Assembly (NCBI GenBank): GCA_019057635.1
Contig: DXJL01000104.1
Location: 43,512-107,511 of the forward strand
Origin: Candidatus Heimdallarchaeota archaeon
GTDB lineage: Archaea > Asgardarchaeota > Heimdallarchaeia > Hodarchaeales > Hodarchaeaceae
Reading direction: 5' to 3'
DNA length: 64,000 nt
Shown: piece after piece, positions 20,048 to 29,496 of the stretch
How positions within the stretch are numbered: the stretch's first letter is position 1
Layout of the letters: every line of letters begins with the position of its first letter
The notes under the pieces: model-generated
Seen by the model: the letters and a program-made list of their open reading frames with translations, nothing else
Told to the model about the DNA's origin: nothing
Database searches by the model: none
Translations under genes and position numbers: made by a program

Positions 20048-21676
20048 TTACATAGGATTTGAAGTTCCATCGTGCACACATAATCCTTCTACATAAGTTT
20101 GTTCAATTCTTAATTCCTTTATCTCACTGGAGTTAATTGTAAATGGCGATTTCTCTAAAATAATGAAGTCAGCATATTTACCCTTCATGATATTGCCTAA
20201 TTCATGCTCTACTGAGAGAGCTACTGCATTACTAATAGTATATGCTTTAATTGCCTCCTCAACAGATATATGGATGTCTTTTGAGGGGAAATTGACTGAT
20301 TGATGTATCCCAAATAATGGAGAAAGGGGCATATTATCAGAGCCGAAAGATAGATTGGCCCTTAGCTGCAGAATTTTATTAAAACGATTTAATGAATATA
20401 TTCTATCTCGTCCGAGCCGTTGCTCATATAATTCTCCAGGATATTGCCATTTCAAGAAATTAGGCTGCATTGACAGTATAATTCCCAACTTGTTAGCTCG
20501 AACAATTTGAGAATCAGATATCATTTCCGCGTGTTCAATTCTATGTTTTTGTTTTGTAGATGTATTTCCTGCATTAGTTATCCCTTCTTCAAAGCAATCT
20601 AGTAATTTTTCTATTGCCTGATCTCCAATTGCGTGTACACATAGGGTACAATGATTTTCCTCTGCAAACTTAACCTGAGATGCCAAATCAGCTTCATCTA
20701 GAAACTTATCTCCCTTTCCACCTTTATCAACATATTCAAAACTTAACATAGCAGTATGAGATCCTATTGCACCATCAAAAAATCCTTTATACCCCGAATA
20801 TCGTATTTTATTCTTCCCTTGATTTCGACGAATCCCTTTTTTAACATATTCTTCCATTAAATCACGAGTTGGATTCAGAAATACTCGTATTGGTATTTCA
20901 TTATTCATTTCTAGCTCAAAATATTCTTTCAAAATATTTTGTTGTCCTTCTGGCACGATGGTGAGATTATCAACAACAGCGGTTATTCCTACAGATGCAG
21001 CAATCTTACATGAGGCTTTAATACTTTCAGAAATGAGATCTTGGAAATAAGGGGTGAGATTAAGCCAAACATCTTTTAAAACTCCCGTCGGATGCCCTTC
21101 AGCATCTTTCATAACTCCTTTATTCTCTAAAGAAACTGGTAACTGCTCAAGTGCTAGTGAATTTACAACAACAAGATGTCCATCCTCTCTTTTCATATAA
21201 AGTGGATTGTTTTGACTTATCCTATCTAAATCTTTTAATGTGGGAAATTCTTTTTTGTCTAACCAAAAGGATTCATCCCAACCAGAAAGAAAGACCCACT
21301 CTCCAGGTTTTTTTGACTTAACTACGATTTCTACTTTGTTTAAAGTTTCTTTATATGTAGAAATTCCAGTTAAATCGATATTTATTATGGGGGCTTCAAT
21401 CCAAAGGTGTGTATGGAGGTCAATAAACCCTGGAAGAACAGTTTTTCCTTCTATATCTATGGAACTGATTGCGTTTTGGATCAATTCTTCATTATGGTCT
21501 CCAACATAACTAAATTTACCATTTGTAATCGCAATCATCTGTGCAGTTTTAAAATTATCGTCAAATGTTACTATATGACCATTATAAATCACTGTGTCAT
21601 TTCGTTCGAGAGTCACTTTCATATTCCTCCTTATCCATATAGCCAACTTCTTGAAATAATGTATGTAAAGAAGCAC
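20048..21676 (-). CDS. amidohydrolase, YtcJ-like (likely true start near 21622)
   Basis: 'VLPGFIDLHTHLW', 'GYKGFFDGAIGSHTA', 'FGSDNMPLSPLFGIHQSVN'. Confidence 0.85.
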   Translation of the reverse strand: MLLYIHYFKKLAIWIRRNMKVTLERNDTVIYNGHIVTFDDNFKTAQMIAITNGKFSYVGDHNEELIQNAISSIDIEGKTVLPGFIDLHTHLWIEAPIINIDLTGISTYKETLNKVEIVVKSKKPGEWVFLSGWDESFWLDKKEFPTLKDLDRISQNNPLYMKREDGHLVVVNSLALEQLPVSLENKGVMKDAEGHPTGVLKDVWLNLTPYFQDLISESIKASCKIAASVGITAVVDNLTIVPEGQQNILKEYFELEMNNEIPIRVFLNPTRDLMEEYVKKGIRRNQGKNKIRYSGYKGFFDGAIGSHTAMLSFEYVDKGGKGDKFLDEADLASQVKFAEENHCTLCVHAIGDQAIEKLLDCFEEGITNAGNTSTKQKHRIEHAEMISDSQIVRANKLGIILSMQPNFLKWQYPGELYEQRLGRDRIYSLNRFNKILQLRANLSFGSDNMPLSPLFGIHQSVNFPSKDIHISVEEAIKAYTISNAVALSVEHELGNIMKGKYADFIILEKSPFTINSSEIKELRIEQTYVEGLCVHDGTSNPM

Positions 21677-21769
21677 ATAAGAACTATTAAAAGTATTTTT
21701 CCGATATTTAGTTTAGCAGATCGATACCAGTTAATTTCAAGTGTACGCTGATGCTCATAAGGAAGGCAA

Positions 21770-22819
21770 TTGATATTGGACAACATTGATTACAAAATTG
21801 TGGAACTTGACATGGGACAGGGAGGAAAGAAAATGGATACTCTCCTTGAATTCATAACAAATCGTATTAAAATAAAAAAAGTTTCTGATGAGGGAATTGG
21901 AGTTGAATCATTCGATGATGGAGCAATTATTCCCTTACCCAATCGATCAATCGATTTGGTACTCACAACTGATTCTTTTACTGTCTCACCATTATTCTTC
22001 CGTGGAGGGAATATTGGTACATTAGCCGCAGCTGGTACAATAAATGACCTTCTCATGATGGGAGCCAAACCTATTGCAATGACATTGGCACTCGTAATAA
22101 GGGAGGGGTTAAAATTCGATGTTCTAGCCAATATTATTGATACAATTGCGGAAATTACCGAAAAATTTAAGATTGCCATAGTTGCAGGTGATACCAAAGT
22201 CATGCCTGTAGGTTCGATGGATGAAACTGGATTAATAATAAATACTACTGGCCTGGGGGAGATACCAGCAGGACAACGAATAACTGACAGTTCAATTCAA
22301 CCAGAGGATATTATATTAACAACAGGCACGCTTGGAGATCATGGATTTGCCATGCTTGTGACGCGAGAGGGAATTGAGTTAGAAACAGAATTAAAATCTG
22401 ATGTTGCGCCATTACAATCCTTAATTCAACCCATTTTACAATATCGTATACATGCAATGAAAGATCCTACTCGCGGAGGCCTAACAGGTGTTTTAACTGA
22501 ATGGGCAATGAAATCGAAAGTGTCAATTTGGCTTGATGAGAAGTCTCTCCCAATTTCTGATGATGTCCAAATTATTTCTGATATATTTGGAATTGACCCT
22601 TTGCATGTTTCCTGCGAAGGAAAAGCGATCATCGCCGTTCATCCAGAAGATGCTGATAAGGTCTTGAGTTTATTAAGATCTAATCCTTTAGGCATTCATG
22701 CGGCAATTATTGGAAAAGTAAAAAACTCTCGAAAAGGACGAGTATTTCTTAAAACTGTTATAGGTGGACATAGAATATTGGATAAATCTGTCGGTGAACC
22801 GATTCCGCGTGTTTGCTAA
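21770..22819 (+). CDS. hypE: hydrogenase expression/formation protein HypE
   Basis: AIR-synthase-like; 'MKDPTRGGLTGVLTEWA'; C-terminal PRVC. Confidence 0.95.
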   Translation: MILDNIDYKIVELDMGQGGKKMDTLLEFITNRIKIKKVSDEGIGVESFDDGAIIPLPNRSIDLVLTTDSFTVSPLFFRGGNIGTLAAAGTINDLLMMGAKPIAMTLALVIREGLKFDVLANIIDTIAEITEKFKIAIVAGDTKVMPVGSMDETGLIINTTGLGEIPAGQRITDSSIQPEDIILTTGTLGDHGFAMLVTREGIELETELKSDVAPLQSLIQPILQYRIHAMKDPTRGGLTGVLTEWAMKSKVSIWLDEKSLPISDDVQIISDIFGIDPLHVSCEGKAIIAVHPEDADKVLSLLRSNPLGIHAAIIGKVKNSRKGRVFLKTVIGGHRILDKSVGEPIPRVC

Positions 22820-23088
22820 GATTGTTGTAGAGAGTTTCTTCCCTCTTCCTCTGATTTCCAAAGCTCCTCCCAAAGATCTAATGTTTCCTTCGCTTCTTCT
22901 GGAGACATTTTTGAAACAGCATAACCCGTATGAATGAGAATCCAATCTCCAACTTGAAGTTCCTCACCTAATAATGCAATACTTACCTCTCTTTTCACTC
23001 CACGACCGAAATCTGCAATGATAAGATAGTCTTCTAGGAATTCTTGAACTTGTGCTGGTATGGCTAGACACATTGTAGGAGGAACCAT
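22816..23088 (-). CDS. hypC: hydrogenase assembly chaperone HypC (likely start at MCLAIPAQV)
   Basis: MCLAIPAQV N-terminus, 'GDWILIHTGYAVSKM'. Confidence 0.95.
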   Translation of the reverse strand: MVPPTMCLAIPAQVQEFLEDYLIIADFGRGVKREVSIALLGEELQVGDWILIHTGYAVSKMSPEEAKETLDLWEELWKSEEEGRNSLQQS

Positions 23089-23224
23089 CCGAATAATTGG
23101 ATGAGAGAGATGAAAAATGAGTGAGTAAAAAATATTATGGCCTATTTTTCAAAGGAAGTCTGTTGGAAGCAGTTATTACTCCGTCCGATACCCCATCGAT
23201 CAATCTCAATATTGAGGTAAGTAT

Positions 23225-25606
23225 GTGTACTGTCAAATCATGATAAATGGTGTGGTTCAAGGTATCGGATTCCGACCATTCGTCTACAATCTTGCTGTAA
23301 AACACAAATTGTTGGGATTTGTCCTCAATAGAGGAGACGCGGGAGTAGAAATACAAATAAAAGGATCAAGAGAGCAGATAAACACATTTATTTATGAACT
23401 ACAGCATAATAAACCTGCTCTTGCTAGATATGAAAAATTTGAATCTGTTTTAGACTTTGAAGCTATAGATGTACAGAATTTTGATAGTTTTCGAATTGCT
23501 AAAAGCACGTTAACTCGTGGGAATGAAGGATCATATATTCCCCCAGATTTACCGATATGTGACAAATGTATGGACGAAATGGGATTTGATCCTCGAAGAA
23601 TTAATTACCCATTTACATCATGTGTGGACTGTGGTCCAAGGTATTCTGTTATTACCTCCTTACCTTATGATAGGCCTAGAACTGTAATGGATGAATTTCC
23701 ATTATGTTCCAAGTGCTTAGCAGAATATACTAATCCAAGCGATAGACGGTTTCATGCTCAAACAACCTGTTGCTGGGATTGCGGACCTCAATACCAACTA
23801 CTAGATAATAAGGGGAATCTAGTACTTTCACCTGAAGAATTCAGGAGAAAGGGGAGTTTACCGTCAAAACTTCTTAATGAAGGCAAGATAATCGCAATTA
23901 AAGGAATTGGCGGTACTCATATTGCATGTAGAACATTGAGTGATGACCCCATCTTAAAGATACGTGATTGGAAAGGTGCCAGAGGAGAAAAACCCTTTGC
24001 AGTAATGTCTAAAAATCGACAAACTACCCAACAATTCGCTCATTGCTCAAAACTTGAAGCAGAATATCTTAATACCCACATCAGACCAATTCTACTTTTA
24101 AATAAAAATGACAAATACTCTTTATCGAAGCATATCTCACCAAATTTACACAATATAGGTGTGTTATTTCCGTATGCGGGGATACACATTACATTATTTG
24201 AGGAGATAAATGATCCAGCGTTAGTGATGACTTCTGGTAACCCCTCCAACTTACCGATACTAATTGAAAATGATCAAATCCAAAAAAACCTGTCTTCTAT
24301 CGTAGATTACTTTTTATTACATGATAGACAAATCTTCCAACGTATTGATGATAGTGTATTACGCCTTCATACATTCAATGACCATAAATATCCATTAATT
24401 ATCCGGAGAAGTAGAGGGTATGTTCCTGAACCAATATCCCTGCCTTGGAAGAACATACATCCGACAGTGATAACGTTAGGAGCAGAAATGCATTCTGTTG
24501 GTTCTATTGGAGTAGGTAATAGAATTTTTCCAACTCAACATATTGGTCACCTTAGTACGTTAGAAAATATAGAATTTCTCAAATCCAGCTTAATACATAT
24601 GAAATCTTTACTCGGAGTTGATAAAATTCAAGGTATTGGCGGCGATTTACACCCACAGTTCTCTTCTACTGCTTTGGGAGAGGAATGGGCTGAAAAAAAC
24701 GGAATAAAGTTTTACCAATTTCAACATCATTATGCCCATTTAAGCGCTTTAGCCGTTGATGCAGGTGTGAGTCCTGAAGATAACATTATTTGTGCAACGT
24801 TAGATGGTACAGGCTATGGAACTGATGGAACTATATGGGGAGGAGAAATATTAATGGGGAATTTCTCAGATTTCAAGAGAGTAGCACATCTAGAACCATT
24901 AACCATCCCTGGAGGGGACTTAGCAATAAAACAACCTCATCGAGGGTTATTAGCATATCTTCTTTCATTCATGTCTCCAGAGGAGATAACTACAAGTATT
25001 AATTCACTTCCCTGGTTAAAATGGATAACTAATTTGGAAAATTATTCTCTATTAATTAGTTCCATGAAGAAGCAGATCAAAACCCAGAATATTCCAAGAC
25101 ATAACATAACCTCTAGTTGTGGTCGTGTTCTCGACATTCTCAGTGTTATGCTTGGTGTGACTAAATATCGTACTTATGAAGGGGAGCCAGCGATAAAACT
25201 TGAATCATTTGCATGGAAAAAGAATAACGATTCAAAGTTAGAACTAGAAATACCATATAGAGAAAATAATCGAGGTGCAATTGAAATTCAGACTAAACAT
25301 CTTTTAAGGGATATTTGGAATAGAATTCAAAAGGATCAGACCAGACATTTATTAGCAGCTGCAGCAGAGAAAGCCCTTGCAAAGACAGTAGCAGAAGTTT
25401 CAATTCTAATGGCGGATAAACATGGCATACACAATATTGGAATGTCTGGGGGAGTGTGCTATAATCAAGCTATATTTTCTGAATTTTATCGAAATATAAT
25501 AAGTGCGGGTAAAAAATACACTTCCATCTATCACAAACAAATCCCATGTGGAGATGGTTGTATATCTATTGGCCAAGTTCCTTTAATCCAAACTAAATTG
25601 ATGTAA
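23225..25606 (+). CDS. hypF: carbamoyltransferase HypF
   Basis: acylphosphatase domain GVVQGIGFRPFVY, zinc fingers CDKCMDE/CVDCGPRYS, YrdC-like, 'FQHHYAHLSALAVDAG'. Confidence 0.95.
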   Translation: MYCQIMINGVVQGIGFRPFVYNLAVKHKLLGFVLNRGDAGVEIQIKGSREQINTFIYELQHNKPALARYEKFESVLDFEAIDVQNFDSFRIAKSTLTRGNEGSYIPPDLPICDKCMDEMGFDPRRINYPFTSCVDCGPRYSVITSLPYDRPRTVMDEFPLCSKCLAEYTNPSDRRFHAQTTCCWDCGPQYQLLDNKGNLVLSPEEFRRKGSLPSKLLNEGKIIAIKGIGGTHIACRTLSDDPILKIRDWKGARGEKPFAVMSKNRQTTQQFAHCSKLEAEYLNTHIRPILLLNKNDKYSLSKHISPNLHNIGVLFPYAGIHITLFEEINDPALVMTSGNPSNLPILIENDQIQKNLSSIVDYFLLHDRQIFQRIDDSVLRLHTFNDHKYPLIIRRSRGYVPEPISLPWKNIHPTVITLGAEMHSVGSIGVGNRIFPTQHIGHLSTLENIEFLKSSLIHMKSLLGVDKIQGIGGDLHPQFSSTALGEEWAEKNGIKFYQFQHHYAHLSALAVDAGVSPEDNIICATLDGTGYGTDGTIWGGEILMGNFSDFKRVAHLEPLTIPGGDLAIKQPHRGLLAYLLSFMSPEEITTSINSLPWLKWITNLENYSLLISSMKKQIKTQNIPRHNITSSCGRVLDILSVMLGVTKYRTYEGEPAIKLESFAWKKNNDSKLELEIPYRENNRGAIEIQTKHLLRDIWNRIQKDQTRHLLAAAAEKALAKTVAEVSILMADKHGIHNIGMSGGVCYNQAIFSEFYRNIISAGKKYTSIYHKQIPCGDGCISIGQVPLIQTKLM

Positions 25607-25759
25607 ATTTAAAATTTTTATCATATACTCCCCTATATCACCTCTTTAGGAAAATTTAGTCATGAATAGATTTAAATGTTCAATGTCCTAGAATTTCGTA
25701 GAAAGAGGCTACTGTCTAAATTTATTTTCTTTTATCCGCAATAAAGACGTGAAACTATC

Positions 25760-26335
25760 ATGGTTAACCCAGATGATGAAACAAGATCCTATCAAGATTA
25801 TTTTGAAGAAGTTTTTGATTCACTGTCATTACTTAAATCACAAATAGATACACCGTTAGAAAAGCCTGATGAGGCTTATAAACAATTAGGTACTATAGAA
25901 GATGTTTTAGAAACTCTATTAAACTGGATAAAATTACAGAAAAATGGTTTACGTAATTTTGATACGATTGTCGATTGGGTGAAGAAATTAGCAATCGATT
26001 CCACTTTGACCAAAGATGAAATTCGTAGTCGTTTACGAATTATTGTTCTCCCTCAAGTTGAATCCTTTACGCAGAATCTCACAACCAATGAAAAAAGCGC
26101 ATTAAAGGTTCTTGATGCTGTAAGCAAAAACTTAGAAGCACTACCTGATTTCTTAAAATCTATTCAGCAGAAAAATTTTAAATTATTAACGCTAATTGGT
26201 TATGATCCTCAAACGGGTTCTTCTCAACTTGATTTGATGTTTCAAAATCTCTATCAAGGTCGTTTTAATGATTTTCAAAAAGAGCTAGACCAGTTAAAAG
26301 AGAATCTGATTCCAAGGAAAGATACTTCCGAGTAA
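25760..26335 (+). CDS. helical hypothetical protein (191 aa)
   Basis: ORF track; helical composition; start of + strand cassette. Confidence 0.55.
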   Translation: MVNPDDETRSYQDYFEEVFDSLSLLKSQIDTPLEKPDEAYKQLGTIEDVLETLLNWIKLQKNGLRNFDTIVDWVKKLAIDSTLTKDEIRSRLRIIVLPQVESFTQNLTTNEKSALKVLDAVSKNLEALPDFLKSIQQKNFKLLTLIGYDPQTGSSQLDLMFQNLYQGRFNDFQKELDQLKENLIPRKDTSE

Positions 26336-26484
26336 TTTTTTATTCATTTTTCAATAGATATTAAACCGTTATTTTAAAAAGTAAAATCATCTATATAGAG
26401 ATTAAAACCGAAAGTAATAGTAAATTATTTCGATATTACTTCAAATCATCGTATTTCGTAAAATAAAATAGAGGGTTCAGAACT

Positions 26485-28431
26485 TTGGCCAGTAACAATC
26501 CCAAACTTGCTTTTATAAGAAGTATTGCCCAACAAGCTCGAAGATTGGAACATGAAATTTCCTCTGAAATGAAAAGCAGTGTAAATAAACTTTATTCACG
26601 ACCGAAATCCTACTATACGTTGCAAGATGTAGAAGAAGTCATAGAAAGCTTAAAAGAGAAAATGATTGTTTTAAATAAGGAAGCACATACAGAATTTTCC
26701 AAAAGAGGGATGAAAGACATTGATAATATTGACCTTGTGCAACCAGAGTCAGATTCAACACTTATAGCAAAATCTGAACTTCAAAGATTGCAGAATGAGA
26801 TTGAATCCTTAAGTCAGCAAGCAACAGATTTGTCACCCTTTGAAAAAAAAATTGCCGATTTGGAAATCTTATTAGAAGAAAAAGAAGCAGAAATTTCTCT
26901 TTTAAATTCAAAGACTGGGTTAACATCTGAAAAATATCAAAATCAATTAGAAGAGATAAATCGTATCCAGGAGCTACTTGATGAAGCTCAAAGAGAATTG
27001 AAACAGACAAAATTAGAAAGGGACAAAATTGAAGCGGAGTATGAAGTCATAGGTAATACATTGATGACTACACGTTTAGAAATTGAGGAACTACAGACAG
27101 TAATAGGAAACAAGGATATAGAATTAGAAAACTTGAACTCGGAAGTACAAGTTCTTACTAGTCATGCAGAAGATAATATTATTCTAAAAGAACAGAACAT
27201 TAAGCTAAATGACGAGATAGCAAATCTCAAAACAGTTGTTCAAAATGAAATTGAGAAGGTAAAAAAAGCATCTTCTAAACAATCGGATGATCTGTTAGAG
27301 GATAAAGAAGCTCTGAATTCACAAATTAGAGAAATTAAAATTGCTATGGCTGAATTAGAAGAAAAAAATCAAATATTGGAGAAAGAGAATGAAGATCTTT
27401 TAATTGATTCAGGAGAAACGACTGAAGAAGCCTTAACTGTTAGAAAAGAATTATCTGAATCTAGAGTTTTGCTTGACCAGAAGATCAAGGAAAATGAAGA
27501 CCTGAATCGTCGATTAAGCGATCTTGAAAATCAGGTTGAATTGCAAGAAAAAGAGAAAGTCGAATTTAAACAAAAACTTGCATCAAGTGAATCTTCTAGG
27601 GAAAAAGTGGAAGGCAATTTGACACATACACAACAAGAAATGGACGATAAGGATGCGCTTATTGAAAAAATTCAATTGCGACTTCAAGAAGCAAAAGAAG
27701 CAGAAGATAAATTACGTACTGAAAATCGTGCTTTTGTAACTTCAACAGAAGACTTACAAGTGGAAATCCAAGGTAAAAATGAACGAATTGACGTAATAGA
27801 AAAAGCTTTGAATGAAGCCCGAGAAAATCTAGCTAATTTGAAAATACATTTTGAAAAACAAAAGTCTTCTATACTCGAGCAGGAGACCCAACTCAAAACA
27901 AAAGACTTGGAAGTAGTTGAAGCAATGAAGGAATTAGACACCATCAGAGAGAAACATGAAAATTTGAGGGAGGAGATTGATGGTTCAAGAACAAAGAGTG
28001 CGGCTTTTGAGCGACAAAAAGAGACATACGATATAGAAATTAAGAGTCTAGGACTCCAGCTTGCTGAAGCGAATAAGGAAAATAAAAGATTAGATAAGAA
28101 AATTAATTCGTTCAAGAATGAAATCACAAAGAGTAATGGGGAAAATGATGCTCTTAATCGTCAGGTAACAAAACTGAAAGAGGAATCTGAACAGTATAAA
28201 CAAGCTGTCGAAGTTCTGAAAATAAATCTGTCCAAAAATCCAAAATATGCGATACTCTTTGTTCTCCAAGATATCCAACAGGCTTCAGTGGAAGAATTGG
28301 CTAAAACTGTCGCAATTCAACTTGTATTTGCAGAACGTCTGATGAAAGAATTAGAATCTGAAGGATGGATTGATTACAATGTAGATCGAGCACAAGTCAC
28401 CCTGAAAAGAAGTTTCTTAGATCTTGAATAA
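26485..28431 (+). CDS. large coiled-coil protein with C-terminal winged-helix-like domain (648 aa)
   Basis: continuous heptad-rich region; tail 'QQASVEELAKTVAIQLVFAERLMKELESEGWIDYNVDRAQVTL'. Confidence 0.75.
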   Translation: MASNNPKLAFIRSIAQQARRLEHEISSEMKSSVNKLYSRPKSYYTLQDVEEVIESLKEKMIVLNKEAHTEFSKRGMKDIDNIDLVQPESDSTLIAKSELQRLQNEIESLSQQATDLSPFEKKIADLEILLEEKEAEISLLNSKTGLTSEKYQNQLEEINRIQELLDEAQRELKQTKLERDKIEAEYEVIGNTLMTTRLEIEELQTVIGNKDIELENLNSEVQVLTSHAEDNIILKEQNIKLNDEIANLKTVVQNEIEKVKKASSKQSDDLLEDKEALNSQIREIKIAMAELEEKNQILEKENEDLLIDSGETTEEALTVRKELSESRVLLDQKIKENEDLNRRLSDLENQVELQEKEKVEFKQKLASSESSREKVEGNLTHTQQEMDDKDALIEKIQLRLQEAKEAEDKLRTENRAFVTSTEDLQVEIQGKNERIDVIEKALNEARENLANLKIHFEKQKSSILEQETQLKTKDLEVVEAMKELDTIREKHENLREEIDGSRTKSAAFERQKETYDIEIKSLGLQLAEANKENKRLDKKINSFKNEITKSNGENDALNRQVTKLKEESEQYKQAVEVLKINLSKNPKYAILFVLQDIQQASVEELAKTVAIQLVFAERLMKELESEGWIDYNVDRAQVTLKRSFLDLE

Positions 28432-28471
28432 AAAATTCTATAAATTAGCTTAAACCAAAATTCTGGGTGAC

Positions 28472-29332
28472 TTGATGCAAGTACAAATGATTCTTAGCAA
28501 GTGTAAAGAGAATTTAGTTGATTTAGATGATCACATCATTCTTATTTTGAAGGCTATTGATCAAAATATCAGTATTATTGTAGAAGGAGAATCAGGAACA
28601 GGGAAAACAGAACTAGCAAAAACCATTGCTTTTGCCCTTGAAAGGCCATTTTACAGAGTTGATGGAGATGAAAATCTAACAATTACACAACTTCGTGGTT
28701 GGTTTGATCCGTCTTTAGTCATCGAATCAGGTTTTGGAGAAAAATCTTTCATACCAGGTCCTCTAACATTGGCAATGTCAAAAGGAGGATTATTCTTCTT
28801 TAATGAAGTCAATCGCGCGCCAAGTGAATCAATTAATGGAGCACTTTCTGCGATGGATTCCAGCGAAAGATCCATTGAAATTCCACAATATATGAATATT
28901 AAGGCAAGAGACGATTTTTATACAATTTTTACCCTTAATCCTTCAGAATATATTGGTACTAATCCGTTACCTGAAGCATTTTTTGATAGATGCATTAGAA
29001 TCCATTTAACACATAAAACTGGAAAAATTGCAGAGGAAATAGTCAAATTAAGGACTAATTGTGCTGATGATGACTTAATACACAAATGTGTATTATTCAC
29101 TGAAAAAACTCGTTCCAATACTGATTTCGAACGTGGTGCAAGTATTCGAGCAGCTATTCAGTTAACGCAATTATTGATGAATGAAGAAAACCAAGATAAA
29201 CACATAATTCAAGCGATCAATGCAGTTTACTCTGGTAAAATTAAACTACAACCTGATATTTCTCGATCAGTCGAAAAGTGTTTACATGAGATAGCTGACG
29301 AGGTTTTTTTTGAGAATAGACCAAAAAACTAG
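28472..29332 (+). CDS. MoxR-type AAA+ ATPase
   Basis: Walker A GESGTGKTE; Walker B-like FFFNEVNRAP; sensor region TLNPSEYIGTNPLPEAFFDRC. Confidence 0.88.
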   Translation: MMQVQMILSKCKENLVDLDDHIILILKAIDQNISIIVEGESGTGKTELAKTIAFALERPFYRVDGDENLTITQLRGWFDPSLVIESGFGEKSFIPGPLTLAMSKGGLFFFNEVNRAPSESINGALSAMDSSERSIEIPQYMNIKARDDFYTIFTLNPSEYIGTNPLPEAFFDRCIRIHLTHKTGKIAEEIVKLRTNCADDDLIHKCVLFTEKTRSNTDFERGASIRAAIQLTQLLMNEENQDKHIIQAINAVYSGKIKLQPDISRSVEKCLHEIADEVFFENRPKN

Positions 29333-29354
29333 AAAAGCGGGACGGAGAGCCCGC
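29322..29354 (+). promoter_or_regulatory. putative -1 programmed ribosomal frameshift signal
   Basis: zero frame CCA AAA AAC TAG (heptamer A_AAA_AAC), 7-nt spacer, stem GCGGG (29337-29341)/CCCGC (29350-29354). Confidence 0.5.
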
Positions 29355-29496
29355 GGTATCAGAACACTCAATTAAATTATCTCACCCTACTCATCAGTAT
29401 GATCTGATTGAAACTATCCTTGAATATCGACTTCAGCAAAAGCTTGATACTTCGAAAACTATCGAATTTACAGAACAAGCACTCAAATCGCGAAAT

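Noticed and set aside
21790-22203. 137 aa ORF antisense to hypE
   Set aside because: Shadow of hypE coding sequence.
27684-28127. 147 aa S/F-rich ORF antisense to the coiled-coil gene
   Set aside because: S/F/L-rich translation is what antisense of E/K-rich heptads gives.
29303-29310. T8 run (GTT TTT TTT GAG) as the frameshift site
   Set aside because: A -1 slip there reads TGA immediately; only the A_AAA_AAC site yields the fusion.
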